In this document: positions 42,920 through 55,257 of the stretch, piece by piece
How the letters are laid out: each line of letters begins with the position of its first letter
How positions within the stretch are numbered: position 1 is the stretch's first letter
Assembly (NCBI GenBank): GCA_019279435.1
Contig: JAAALK010000082.1
Coordinates: 77,224,989-77,288,988 of the forward strand
Direction of reading: 5' to 3'
Length of the DNA stretch: 64,000 nt
Origin: Zizania palustris
Taxonomy: Eukaryota > Streptophyta > Magnoliopsida > Poales > Poaceae
The notes under the pieces: generated by a model
Seen by the model: only the letters and a program-made list of their open reading frames with translations
Database searches by the model: none
Told to the model about the DNA's origin: nothing
Position numbers and translations under genes: made by a program

Positions 42920-45900
42920 CTAAAAAGGATACACAACACCCAAATCCCCTCACAAACGTTCAAAAGTAGACTAATCTAGGGGTTTGGTGAAAATGTCAGC
43001 CAACTGATGATGGGTATCAACATGAACAAGGTCAATGACACCTTTCTCATATTGGTCCCTCAAAGAGTGAAAGCCCACATCAATGTGTTTGGTTTTTGAA
43101 TGGAGACAAGTGTTTTTCCCTACACTAATCGCACTGGTGCTGTCACAAAACAGAGGAACTCTGGTAGAAAAGAACAACCCAAAATCTTGTAATGTGGAAA
43201 TCATCCAAACCAACTGTGAGCAGCAGCTAGCAGCAGCTACATACTCAGCCTCAGTGGTGGAAAGTGCAACTCTAGACTGCTTTCGAGAAGACCAAGAAAT
43301 AAGAGATAAACCAAGAAACTAGCAAGTACCGGAAGTCAACTTGCGATCCAACCGGCACCCACCAAAGTCTGCGTCCGAAAAGCCAGATAAATCAAGAGAT
43401 GATGATGCTGAATAATAAAGACCTAGATCAGGCGCATAGGTAAGGTACCTGAAAATGCGCTTGACAGCCTGCCAATGAGACGCGCGTGGTGAAGACTGGA
43501 AGCGCGCACACAGTCCTATGACAAACTGAATGTCTGGCCTCGTCACTGTCAAGTACAACAGCGAACCGATCATCCCTCAAAACTCTCTCTCATTGACCTT
43601 GACGCCGCTCTCGTCCTTTTCCAGGCCCCCAGATGTACTCATTGGGGTCATCTGAGGCTTCAATTCTCCACCAAAGTCGAATTTCTTCAACATGTCCCTC
43701 GTGTACTTACTCTCGTGGATGAAGATGTCGTCCTTGGTCTGCTTGATCTGAAGCCCTAGGAAATACTTGAGCTCACCCATGAGGCTCATCTCAAACTCGC
43801 TATGCATCTGCTCAGAAAACTAGGACCCAAGCACATCAGTAGTACCACCAAAAATATTATCATCCACGTAAATATGAGCAACCAAGAAATATGAGGCATC
43901 TCTGAGCAAGAAAAGAGTTTTATCCATATAACCCATCACAAAGCCCTTCCCCAACAAAAACTACTTCAATCGGTCATACCAAGCCCTAGGGGCTTGCTTC
44001 AGACCGTATAAAGCTTTCTACAGCTTAAAAACATGTCGAGGAAACTTAGGGTTCTCAAAACCAGGGGGCTGCCTAACATAGACCTCCTCCTCTATGCACC
44101 CATTCAGAAAAGCACTCTTGACATCCATTTGAAAAAGCTTAAAACCCTTCGAAATGGCAAAAGCTAAAATAATGCGAATGGACTCAAGACGGGCAACAGG
44201 AGCGAAAGTCTCTTCAAAGTCAATACCCTCTTTATGGCAAAAACCCTGGGCAACTAATCGAGCTTTGTTGCACACCACAACCCCATCTTCACCTTGCTTG
44301 TTCTTGAACACCCACATGGTGCCTACGGGGTTGCATCCGGGTGGCAGCTCAACCAGTGTCCAAACCCGGTTGCGGAAAAAATTCTCAAGCTCTTCTTGCA
44401 TAGCATTAATCCAATTCGAATCATAAAGGGCATGAGAAACGTCTCTGGGCTCAAAAGAAGCAACAAACATAGACTCAACAAACACAACAAGCGAATCAAC
44501 AGAAGAACGCAAAGTTCTCTCAATAATATCACCGATGATGAGCTCTGAGGGGTGATCACGCTGAACTGCTCGGGATCCCTGGTGATCTGAAGTCACCTCA
44601 CCGGAGTCAGCAGCTGGCACCTCTGGACTCAACTGAGGGGGCTCAATTGAACAGGAAGAAGTGATCAGATGTCCGCCCTCATCCTCAGTCAAAGTCTCAG
44701 AAGGTGTGGGTTCTCTAGGCTGTGCAGAAGGCCCACCCTCATCAACAGCTGGAGCGTCATCATCTTCATCGAAGATGGACTCTCCGAGCTCATCATCTCC
44801 AAAAAGCTCAAAAAGAAAAGGTCAAAGAAGGCAAGGACTCATCAAAAGAAACCTCACAAGTCTCGACAAGCTGCTGGGAGTCGAGGTTCCAAACACGGAA
44901 ACCTCGAGAATGCAAAGCATAACCAAGAAAGACTCCATCCCAGCAATGAGACTCAAACTTCTCCAAATGCCCTCCCTTCTTGAGCACAAAGCACTTGCAG
45001 CCAAATGCTCGCAAGTGGCTCACCTTGGGCTATCTGCCAAACCGCAACTCATATGAAGTCTTACCTAAGTAAGCTCTAAGAAAAATGCGGTTGACCAGAT
45101 AGCAAGCCGTGTTCATGGCTTCAGCCCCAAAACACCTAGGAGTCCTGTGCTCATCGAGCATCGTCCTGGCCATCTCGACTAGCGTGCGGTTCTTTCGTTC
45201 CACAACGCCGTTCTGTGGGGGAGTGTAAGGAGCAGAAGACTGGTGATCAAGACCCTAATCACTACACAAGCTGACGAACTGAGAGTTCTTAAACTCAGAG
45301 CTGTTGTCAGAGCGAATTGCTCGCATCCGACCATTGTTCTCATTCTCCAACTTCAAAATCAGGTCATGATCAAACTGAAAAGTTTCATCCTTAGACTCCA
45401 AGAAGAAAACCAATGAGAATCGAGAAAAATCATCAACGATCAAAAGCGCGTACCACTTCCCGCCGACTGAGCGTACCCGAGCTGGACCAACAGTGTCCAT
45501 GTGTAACAGCTCTCCCGGGTACGAAGTCATCACCTGAGTCACAGGTGAGTGAGAAGCGGCAACCATTTTCCCGTGACGACAGGGATGACAAACCAGATCC
45601 TTCTCCATCTTAAGCTTGGGCAATCCTCGGATGAGGTCCATAGAGATCAATCTAACTAGAAGATCAAAGCTCAAATGGCCTAACCTCCTATGCCACATCT
45701 AGAGCTCAGAGGAGGATCCAGCAATCAAACAGCGAGAAGGGCCAAAAGAACTAGAGAAGTCAATCCGAAAAACCTTACCGAATGGTAAGATCTGGCAGAC
45801 CAAAGACCCCCTAGAATCAACCACAGAAGACATGCCCTTCTTAAAACGGACCTCCAAACCATCCTCCAGAAGTTGCGAAACAGAAATCAAAGTGAAATTC

Positions 45901-46115
45901 AAATTTCCAACCAAAGCAACATTCGTCAAAGAGAAATGGTCTGAGATGTGAATTGAGCCAATACCGTGTACCTTCCCTTGACCACTGTTCTCGAAGGTGA
46001 TGTATTCCTTGGAGCTCGGGGAAGAGATACTGGAGAACCATCTGCAATGTCCCGTCATGTGGTGAGAGCATCCTGAGTCCATGATCCATACGTCCTCCAG
46101 TCCCCGATTCTGCAC
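42920..46115 (-). pseudogene. C3 pol: protease, integrase, RT and RNase H
   Basis: The protease is intact at its active site (VWIMDSGCSHHMTGH, 45699-46115). A TAG at about 45696-45698 replaces the tryptophan seen in C4. The integrase core (45255-45698) has HMDTVGPARV and AIRSDNSSEF, with S replacing the usual G after DN, then NGVVERKN and an FGCKCFVLKKGGH region. RT has WTLVELPPGCNPVGTMWVF and QMDVKSAFLNG (44018-44692), with the catalytic IYVDDNIFGG around 43846-43875. RNase H ends QLADIFTKPLD, where a TAG (near 42971) replaces the CAG of C4; the family end is at 42920. Multiple stops make it inactive, but every domain is present, unlike C4. Confidence 0.85.
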
Positions 46116-46940
46116 AATCAGTGGTCATAAGGGGGAGCAAATGGTACAGCACCAGGTTTAGCAAATGAACTAAACCAGTGTCGAGCCATCTGCTCAAAAG
46201 ACTGAAAGCAGAAGGAATCATAAGAGTTTGGACCAAAATGTGGCTCAAAGCGCGGTCCTCGGTTCTGCCTAAAGTCTCAGCCATGAAGTCCAAAACCGTA
46301 TACAGAACGGCCTGGAGCTCTGCCGGAGCGGACACCACCCTCCGGAGCACGAGCATGAAAGCCGTCTCCTCTACCACCACCTACACGACGCGGCCTGGCC
46401 TCTAGCCTCTCTCCGCGTCGAGGAACTCTCAGTCTACCACCCTGCTGGTAGAACTGCTCCTGCCCTCCACGAGCTCTCTCTGCTCTCTCAACCCGCTTCC
46501 TCCTGAAGCAAAACTCCTCAAGATGCCTGTCTCTCTGATAGTACTCATAGTGATAGGTGGTCTTCTTGGGATGTGGTTGAGGCTCAGGGTTCTTGGGCTT
46601 AGTGGTGTTGGGTGAAGACTCTTTGGTGTGAGATGGTCCAGGTAGAGAGTCTAGAGAAGTGTGAAGATGTTTGGGCTTTGGAACCCAGATGGGCTTCTTG
46701 GGTGGAGCTTTATGTTGTTCTTGGAACACTCCATCCTTGGGCTGACTAGCCTAGAAAGACTCAGTGGAGTTAGTCTTGGGGTATCTCTGTTCTGGAGTCA
46801 TTTTACTCCACTCCACTGCCCGGCTAATGGCACTCTCAAAATCATCCTTGGTGTAGGTGTAACCTACCCCAAACCCATCCTGCCTCTTAAACTGTTGGAT
46901 CATCATGCCGAGCCGTGGCTCTCTGGCACTCACCCAACTC
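46116..46940 (-). pseudogene. C3 gag, C-terminal third
   Basis: It starts at the breakpoint with SWVSAREPRLGMMIQQFKRQ. A proline/lysine-rich linker follows (KPIWVPKPKHLHTSLDSLPG). The second zinc knuckle is destroyed: YHYEYYQRDRHLEEFC, where C4 has YHCEYCQRDGHLAEFC. Stops are present near 46752 and elsewhere. Confidence 0.75.
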
Positions 46941-47746
46941 ACGTCTTTGGCTATATCCTACAAGAAGCCAAAGGTGACGTACGAGATTCTGCTTTAGAAG
47001 CACCAGAAGAGGGCCAAGAAGGCGAGTACTCGGCCAAGGCCTCTAGCAAGGCTGAACCATCTACAGGGGAATTGGTTCGGTCCTTGATACGCGAGACCAC
47101 TAGAGCCACTGATGCCTCCACCTCCGTACCAGGTCCCAATGGCGCAGTGGGCTCCACACTACTTTCCGCCAACTGGATCCCTGTTCCCATATTTCTTCTT
47201 GAGTGTCCCTTTTATGCCATAGGAGACATCCCACATGTATGAGCAGATGGCAACGTATGGCGACGTCTTCAGCCGGCTGTCTGTCACACCATGGGGTGGA
47301 GAATAGCCACCTTGACACAAAGATGGAGAAGACAAGCACGAAGACATGTCAGAGAGGGTTTCTGAGGCCATTGTCATCAAGGTGGGTTCCTGTGACGTTC
47401 CAATCCCCAAGAGGACCCTTTTGGAGCGAGGCGGAGGTGATCCAGAGAAGGTGGCCAAGGACAACACTATCGGTCCAACCGATGCCATAGGGCCGGTCCG
47501 ACCGACCGACTCTCACCGGTATGATCGGCCTACTATGGCCGGTATGACCTCCTTCTTTCGGTCTCCTAGCAATGTCCGGTCCGAATGGCCTAGCAAGGCT
47601 GGTCCGACTGGCAATGCCTCATTTGACCGTCCTAATAAGGTCAGTCTGACAGACAACACGCAGAAGGACTCCCACGACAAGCGCAAAATTGTCGAGGCCG
47701 TCCCGGGTAATTCCCATTCGGCCAAAAATTCTAGCAGCAAGTTTGT
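46940..47746 (+). other. Unrecognised coding-like fragment between C3 and gypsy 3
   Basis: Neither C3 nor C4 contains this sequence. On the plus strand one frame (to about 47241) reads HVFGYILQEAKGDVRDSALE, followed by an acidic and serine/threonine-rich stretch. A second frame (47346 onward) has VIKVGSCDVPIPKRTLLERG, then a basic/proline region rich in GP, RP and AGMTS-like words. At DNA level 47468-47640 repeats GGTCCGACCG and GGTATGACC-like words, recalling the C1 LTR palindromes. It may be gag of another retrotransposon or captured DNA. I cannot name it. Gypsy 3 is inserted at its right end. Confidence 0.45.
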
Positions 47747-47753
47747 TGATGAG

Positions 47754-47758
47754 GACAT
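47754..47758. repeat. C4 target site duplication, left copy (GACAT)
   Basis: GACAT precedes TGAGGAGCC and is repeated at 58686-58690 after the second LTR. Removing C4 and one copy restores the gypsy LTR start TGATGAGGACATC exactly as in gypsy 2. Confidence 0.9.
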
Positions 47759-49834
47759 TGAGGAGCCATGCTGAATAGCGTGGGCCTCACGGCTCTAGAT
47801 GTGATGAGTCATTGTCAACGATAGTCAAAGAGGATAGAAGAAGAGAGGTGATCTGCTGCGTCTGGGCCGCGTGTGACTCAGGTACACGAGCAGCGAGCGA
47901 CTGTCAGGCAGAGGGGGCCGCGAAGTCAGGCTGGCCCAATCCGGGTACATGGGCTAGGAGCAGCAGAGGATCCACTGGGTAGTTGACCAGGATTGACTCA
48001 GGTACACAGGCGTCGAGCGATTGCCGGGCTGAGAGAGCTACGGAGTCGGGCCGGCCCAATCAGGGTACCTGGTGCAAAGCCGGTGGACGCTTTGTCAGTT
48101 TCGACGCAAAACTGACGACCGCTGATCTTGGAACGGACCGTCCAGAAGTAAAGCCATAGTCGCTACGAATCCTCCCCTTTCGGATAAGTCATCTATAAAT
48201 AGGAGTTTATTTTTTTGTCCTTAGGCCAACAGTTAGTCAATCGAGTCTGTAAAAATATCCTAAGGGCAGTTGGGTCTTTTCCTTTTATTTCAGCATCTGT
48301 AAAAAACCCTAAGGGTCTGGTGGAATATTCTAGGCTGATTGGGCTGCCTATAAATAGGGCCCCAATCCCTAGGGTTAGGGGAACTTACTTTAATCAAAAC
48401 ACCTGAGTTCACTTTCCCCACAATTTTTGCTCCTGTTCATTTACTGTTCCTGTTGTGCGCGCCGCCACTGTTTTCTTGTTCTTCCAGTTTTTGCGCCGCC
48501 AGCAAGTTTGTGCTAGAGAATCGATTGTGGTTGTTCCTCCGCACGATCATTATTCATCAGGTGCTATAATTTTTCTCATCCATCCATAGTACCTGAGTGG
48601 AGTTATTTTTGAGACCTTGTTTTGCGTGCTTGGATTGAATGCTTGTGTCCGATGTTTTTTTGTGAGTTCTGTTCATGCTGCAGTTCATCGCAACTCATTT
48701 TTTAATACATGGCCGGATTGATAATTGTGCATTCGCACGAACTGTAGCATAGTAGGCTAGATAGCCATTCCTTGCATTCAGATTTATTTTTTATTTTGTC
48801 ATGCATGCACTCTATGTTCTGGAACGTACAATCTAGAGGGACAGGTTGCTTCCTGGTGCTCAAGAACCGGCAGCCATGTATTGTCCTATCTAATGTGTGT
48901 GGGTCCCACCGAGACTACTTTGTAGATCAGCAGTAGCTTCTAGTAGTAGCTGCATGTGACAGGATACTTGAGAGCCTATAGCGTTTTGGCACCCTGTTTG
49001 ATCTTTCAGCTTTGAGATGTGGGTCCCACTTCATAAGGCGTGAAGGCATTGGAAGTTGTGTGTACTCTGAAGCTGCGAAGCCTGAATAGCGAAGGTACTT
49101 CGAAAGGTTTCTCTGGAGCCTTGCGAGACCTGAACGACGGGCATCGAAATTTTTAGTCTTCGCAGCGGCAAGGTCTTCGAGATATTTTTTTCTTGTGTGA
49201 TTAAGAGTTTGAAAAAATGTTTTTCAAAGTACGTGTTCGGGTGTAAATTTCCAGAGCCTCTCCGCTGGTCTATGCACTGCGAAGTCCTTTGTGCTGTGAA
49301 GGCTTTCCACTAGCTTCGGTCCCCTGACGAAGCTCAAGTGGAGAATTCGATTTGTTTTTAGCTAGTTGTCTTCGATCAGGCTTCGATACCATGGACTTCG
49401 AAGCAGGCTTCGACTCTGCAGACTTCGACTCTGCAGTCTTCGACTCTGCAGACTTCGACTCTGCAGGCTTCAACTCTGCAGGCTTCGACACTGCAGGCTT
49501 CGTCAAGTACCATACTGGAGACAACCTTGAACAGTAACCTTTCATCACTATTAACGTGCCTTCAGTTTAAATTACTGTGATGATCTGTTTCTGTGAACCT
49601 TGATCTCCCCATGTTTTAACTGCTTTGTTCATCTGGCTATTAGCACTGTATTGGTGTTTCTTTGTCTAGGACACTGGTAGTTTCTAGGCTAGATACTTTT
49701 AGGCTCTGGTGATATGTTTACGTTTTGCTGCTAAGTCTTTTGAGGTGCGTTGGGTGTTTGGAGCAGGCCATTGATTCGAAAGAATTTTTAAGGCGCCCAT
49801 TCACCCCCCTCTGGTCGCTACTTTCGGTCCTACA
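47759..49834 (+). repeat. C4 5' LTR (2076 bp)
   Basis: It begins TGAGGAGCCATGCTG and ends TTTCGGTCCTACA. TATAAATA is at 48349-48356, followed by the grass-typical AGGGCCCCAATCCCTAGGG. The 15-bp array is at 49396-49500. Confidence 0.9.
49396..49500. repeat. 15-bp minisatellite in the C4 5' LTR
   Basis: About seven units of CTTCGACTCTGCAGA or near variants (CTTCGACACTGCAGG at the end). Both strands are open over it and would give a repeated 5-residue peptide. It is regarded as non-coding LTR sequence because the 3' LTR has the same array with different variants at 58247-58351. Confidence 0.8.
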
Positions 49835-49836
49835 AG

Positions 49837-49848
49837 TGGTATCAGAGC
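49837..49848 (+). other. C4 primer binding site
   Basis: TGGTATCAGAGC two bases after the LTR is complementary to initiator Met tRNA. Confidence 0.9.
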
Positions 49849-49899
49849 CTGGTTAGGGTTTTTCCATACCTTAACCGGTTCTAAACCCCAGTAGTGATC

Positions 49900-52250
49900 A
49901 TGACATCTCCTGGAAAGGTCCCATCCTTGGAAGCTTATGGCTATAATTATTGGAAGACTCGCATGCGAGCCTATCTCATGAGCCAAAGCTTGGACATCTA
50001 GGACATTTCTGTTCATGCTACGTTTGTCATATTGCCAGTTGCTGAGCGTGATTCTCCTGGTATCATCGCCCAGTCTCTGAACAATAACAAAGTTGTGAAC
50101 ATTTTGTTTTCTGGTTTAGGTCCCACTGAATTTGAGCGCGTGAGCCATCTCACCACTACGAGAGAGATCTGGGCTACCCTTCAGGCACACCATGAGGGGA
50201 CAGCCATGTGAATCTGTTGAAGCGTTGTTTGGTCGTTTTCAATCGATAATAAACAAGCTTCGGGACAACAAGGCTGAGGGCGTTCAGTTAGTCTTAGATC
50301 ATGAGCTGGCGCTCAAGGTTCTCCATACCTTGGACCCTAAGATCTGGGAGATCAAGGTATCCTCTATCATTGAGAGCACATCTTATGATACCTTGACCAT
50401 TTCCGAGTTGTTTAGCAAGCTGAAGGCCACTGACGTTGATACCCAGCTGAGATCAAATCTCGTTGGCTCTGGTTCAAAGACCCTGGCCCTTGCTACACCT
50501 TCTACTGACCCCTCCTCTGTGAGCTGTGCTGGGTTCTCTTTGATGTCTATCACTGAGGACCAGCTTGAGTCGTTAGGACATAATGACCTGTGTCTCTTTA
50601 ACAACCGGGTGCGTCGTGTTTATGACAAGAGAATGTTCAAAAGACACGGCACAAAGACCGAGTGCTTTGAGTGTGGTGACCCAGGACACTTCATCGCCGA
50701 CTGCCCCAAGTGCAATGGCCACAAGAAGGGCACCGGTGGTGGCTTCCACGACTACGGCAAGCATGACAGCTCTTCCTTCACCAAGGGCAAGCCAAAGACC
50801 AGATTCTTCAGAAAGGCCCTGAAGGACTACTGGCGAGAGAACAAGAAGCGCGACAAGGCCTTCTTCGTCGAGATGGAGAAGAGCTACTCCAAGCGGTCCA
50901 CTTCTTCTTCATCTTCATCGAGCTCAAGCGATGAGGAGATCATCAATAGGAAGGGGAAGGACAAGGATGATCCGGCGGGCCTTTGCTTCATGGCCTTCGG
51001 GGACAGACCGAAGAGCCGCTCACATCAGTGCCAAAGATCCCGCAAGAGCTTCTGCTCAATGGCTCTTGGGGATAAGGAAGAGAAGGGCTCCTCCGATGAC
51101 TCCGACGACGACGACAACGAAATGGTATCATCTTATGAACGTGAAATCGTTGATTTACTTGAAAGCAGTCGTCAGGAGTTAAAATATCGGGAAAAACTGC
51201 TTAGAGGGGCTAAGAAGAGGATAGATGAATTAGAGAGTGAGCTTGACGTGGCCAACAGTAGAATTGAGAGTCTATCTTCTTCCCCTTGCTTGGGTGATAG
51301 CAGTGAGTGCCCAAAGTGTGAGGTGCTTCTGTGTGACCTGTCGACTCTGAAGTCCAGGTACACACAAAGGGTTGATGAGAGGGACGCTTTGGCCATTGAG
51401 CTTGAAAGCGCTCAGCTGGAGCTAAGAGATGCTCAAGCCACTGTCGTTGTGCCCTGTGCTGATTGCCCATCTCATCTAGCTAGTCTAGCTGAGCTGAAAG
51501 CCAAGGGCGATGCGCATTTTGGTGATTTGGAGAGAATGAGAACTGAGCTAGCGCAGACTAGGCTAGAGCTTGAGACACTGTCAGTTCCACCCACTGTCTG
51601 TGAGAACTGCTTGTCTCTTAGACTGGAGTTGATTAAGCTGAAAGCCAAGAAGTCTGTCCAGGTAGATAGAGAGTGTGAGACTTGCTTGTCTCAGGTGGAG
51701 GTACTAGCTGTCTATAGAGAGGAGCTAGCTGATTCTCAGAATGAAAATTTTTATCTCTGTTCTATCCTGAGTTGGATCAGTGCCAGAGAGCCCAGCTCGG
51801 CATGATGATTCAGCAGTTTAAGAGGCAGGATGGGTTTGGAGTAGGTTACACCTACACCAAGGCTGACTTTAAGAGTGCCATTAGACGGGCAGTGGAGTGG
51901 AGTAAAATGACTCCTGAGCAGAGATACCCCAAGACTCACTCCACTGAGTCTTTCCAGCCTAGTCAGCCCAAGGATGGAGTGATCCAAGAACAGCCCAAAG
52001 CTCCACCCAAGAAGCCCATCTGGGTTACAAAGCCCAAACACCTCCACACTTCTCTTGACTCTCTTCCTGGACCCTCTCAACCCAAGAAGACTACACCAAA
52101 CACCACTAAGCCCAAGAACCCCAAGCCTCAACCACATCCCAAGAAGACCACCTATCATTGTGAGTATTGTCAGAGAGACGGGCATCTTGCAGAGTTTTGC
52201 TTTAGGAGGAAGCAGGTTGAGAGAGCAGAGAGAGCTCGTGGTAGTCAGTA
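49900..52250 (+). pseudogene. C4 gag, large, two zinc knuckles and coiled coil
   Basis: ATG at 49900 (MTSPGKVPSLEAYGYNYWKT). There is a stop at about 50000 and a frameshift before 50192, after which the frame is open for over 500 codons (to 51805). It includes the gag core (LALKVLHTLDPKIWEIKVSS), the first zinc knuckle CFECGDPGHFIADC (about 50671-50712), a serine run, and a long coiled-coil region (about 51130-51750). Pairs of cysteines (CPKCEVLLC, CADC, CENC, CETC) recur at intervals in that region. A frameshift near 51790 leads to a second frame with GMMIQQFKRQDGFGVGY and a second knuckle CEYCQRDGHLAEFC. A gag this size suits Sirevirus-like copia. Confidence 0.78.
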
Positions 52251-52589
52251 GCAGTTCTACCAGTAGGGTGGTAGACTGAGGGTTCCTCGACGCGGGGAGA
52301 GGCTGGAGGCCAGGCCGCGTCATGTAGGTGGTGGTAGAGGAGATGGCTTTCATGCTCGTGCTCTAGATGGTAGTGTTCGTTCCAACAGAGCTCTAGGCCG
52401 TTTTGTCTATGGTCCTGGATCTCGTAGCCGAGGCTTTAGGCAGAACCGAGGACCGTGCTTTGAGCCGCATTTTGGTCCAAACTCTTCTGGTGGTTTCTGC
52501 TTTCCGTCTTTTGAGTAGATGGCTTGACACTGGTTTAGTTCTTTTGCTAAACCTGGTGCCAGACCATTTGCTCCCCCTTACAACCACTA

Positions 52590-55257
52590 ATTGTGCAGGA
52601 TCGGGGACTAGAGGACGTTTGGATCATGGACTAGGGATGCTCTCGCAACATGACGAGACATCGCAGATGGTTCTCCAGTCTCACTCCCCCGAGCTCCAAA
52701 GAGTACATCACTTTCAGGAACAGTGGTCAAGGGAAGGTAAACGATATTGGCTCAATTCGCATTTCAGACCATTTCTCTTTGAAGAACGTTGCTTTGGTTG
52801 GGAATTTGAACTTTAATTTGATTTCTTTTTCAAAACTTCTTGAGGATGGTTTGGAAGTTTGTTTCAAGAAGGGCAGTTCTTCTGTGATTGATTATAAAGG
52901 GTCTTTGATTTGCCAGATCTTACCTTTTGGTAAGGTTTTTCGGATTGACTTCTCTAGTTCCTTTGGCCCTTCTCGTTGTTTGATTGCTGGATCCTCCTCT
53001 GAGCTCTGGAAGTGGCATAGGAGGTTAGATCATTTGAGTTTTGATCTGCTAGTCAGGTTGAGCTCTATGGACCTCATCCAAGGATTGCCCAAGCTTACGA
53101 TGGAGAAGGATCTAGTTTGCCATCCCTGTCGTCACGGGAAAATGGTTGCCGCTTCTCACTCACCTGTGACTCAAGTGATGACTTCGTATCCGGGCGAACT
53201 GTTGCATATGGACACTGTCGGTCCATCTCAGGTACACTCAGTCGGTGGGAAGTGGTACGCGCTTGTCATTGTTGATGACTTTTCTCGATTCTCGTGGGTT
53301 TTCTTTTTGGAATCTAAGGATGAAACCTTTCATTTTGTTCATGGCCTGATTTTGATGCTGAAGAATGAGAACAATGGTCGGATGTGAGCAATTCGGTCCG
53401 ACAACGGCTCTGAGTTCAAGAACTCTCAGTTCGTCAGCTTCTATAGTGATTAGGGTCTTGACCATCAGTTTTCTGCTCCTTACACCCCCAATAGAATGGC
53501 GTTGTGGAACGAAAGAACCGCATGCTAGTCGAGATGGCTAGGACGATGCTCGATGAGCACAGGACTCCTAGGCGTTTTGGGGCTGAAGCCATGAACACGG
53601 CTTGCTATCTGGCCAACCGCATTTTTCTTAGAGCTTACCTTGGTAAGACTTCATATGAGTTGCGGTTTGGCAGACAGCCCAAGGTGAGCCACTTGCGAGC
53701 GTTTGGCTGCAAGTGCTTTGTGCTCAAGAAGGGAGGGCATTTGGACAAATTTGAGTCTCGTTGCTGGGATGGAGTTTTTCTTGGCTATGCATTGCACTCC
53801 CGAGGTTTCCGTGTTTGGAACCTCGACTCCCAGCAGGTTGTCAAGACTTGTGAGGTTTCATTCGATTAGTCTTTGCCTTCTTTGACTCCTTCTTTTGAGC
53901 TTTCTGTTGATGGTGAGCTCGAAGAGTCCATCTTCGAGGAAGATGATGACACTCCAGCTGCTGATGAGGGTGGACCTTCTGCACCACCTGCAGAGCCCAC
54001 ACCTTCTGAGACTTCGAATGAGGATGAGGGCAGACCTCTGATTACTTCTTCCACTTCGATTGAGCCCCCTCAGTCGAGTCCAGAGGTGCCAGCTGCTGAC
54101 TCCGGTGAGGTGACTTCAGATCACCAGGGATCCCGAGCAGTTCAGCGTGATCACCCCTTAGAGCTCATCATCGGTGATTTGACTGAGAGAACTTTGTGTT
54201 CTACTGTTGACTCTCTTGATGTGTTTGCTGAATCTGCTTTTGTTGCATCTTTTGAGCCCAGAGACATTTCTCATGCTCTTTCTAATTCTAATTGGATTAA
54301 TGGCATGCAAGAAGAGCTTGAGAATTTTGTTCGTAATCGGGTTTGGACACTAGTTGAGCTGCCACTAGGATGCAACCCCATAGGCACCAAGTGGGTGTTC
54401 AAAAACAAGCAAGGTGAAGATGGGGTTGTGGTGCGCAACAAAGCTCGACTTGTTGCCCAGGGTTTTTGCCAGAAGGAGGGTATTGATTTTGAAGAAACTT
54501 TCACCCGTCTTGAGTCCATTCGCATTCTCTTAGCTTTTGCCGCTTTAGGGGCCTCGACAAGGACGAGAACGGCATCAAGGTCAATGAGAGAGAGTTTCGA
54601 GGGATGATCGGTTCGCTGCTGTACTTGACGGCGACAAGACCGGACATACAGTTCACCGTGGGGCTGTGCGCGCGCTTTCAGTCTTCACCACGCGCGTCTC
54701 ATCGGCAGGCTGTCAAGCGCATTTTCAAGTATCTCACCTATGCGCCTGATCTTGGTCTTTACTATTCAGCATCATCATCTCTTGATTTATCTGGGTTTTC
54801 GGACACTGACTTTGGTGGGTGCCGGTTGGATCGCAAGTCGACTTCCTGTACTTGCCAGTTTTGTGGTTCGTCTCTTGTTTCTTGGTCTTCTCAAAAGCAA
54901 TCTGGAGTTGCTCTTTTGACCAGTGAGGCTGAGTATGTAGCTGCTGCTAGCTGCTGCTCATAGTTGGTTTGGATGATTTCCACTTTGAGAGATTTTGGGT
55001 TGTTCTTTCCTACCAGAGTTCCTTTTTTTCGTGACAGCACCAGTGCTATTAGTATAGAGAAAAATCCTTGTCTCCATTCAAAAACCAAACACATTGATGT
55101 GCGCTTTCACTTTCTGCAGGATCAATATGAGAAAGGTGTCATTGACCTTGTTCATGTTGATACCCATCATCAGTTGGCTGACATTTTCACCAAACCCCTA
55201 GATCAGTCTACTTTTGAGCGTTTACGAGGGGATTTGGGTGTTGTGTATCCTTTTTAG
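52590..55257 (+). pseudogene. C4 pol, RT catalytic region deleted
   Basis: Protease: the serine of the DSG active site is a TAG (52632-52634, reading MD-stop-GCSRNMT). The integrase core is otherwise clear: ELLHMDTVGPS, IRSDNGSEF and NGVVERKN, with a stop before IRSDNG and a frameshift near 53492. The RT finger region (WTLVELPLGCNPIGTKWVF) runs to about 54540, then jumps to the linker just before RNase H; the segment with IYVDD present in C3 is missing. RNase H (54604-55257) has SFLVSW-type sequence, one TAG at 54961-54963, and ends QLADIFTKPLDQSTFERL then VVYPF. Inactive. Confidence 0.85.

Larger units (their letters stand above)
39280..46940 (-). mobile_element. Copia C3, Sirevirus-like, 5'-truncated
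   Basis: Read on the minus strand: the rear part of gag, protease, integrase, RT, RNase H, spacer with polypurine tracts, and 3' LTR (39280-41568). Homology to C4 stops near 46940, so the 5' LTR, PBS and first two thirds of gag are gone. It was inserted into the copia fragment ending at 39279. No TSD can be tested because one end is missing. Confidence 0.85.

Noticed and set aside
49270..49548. Repeated KPAESKSAES-like peptide on the minus strand of the C4 LTR
   Set aside because: It is the translation of a 15-bp minisatellite inside an LTR, open in more than one frame, with no promoter or conservation to support a gene.
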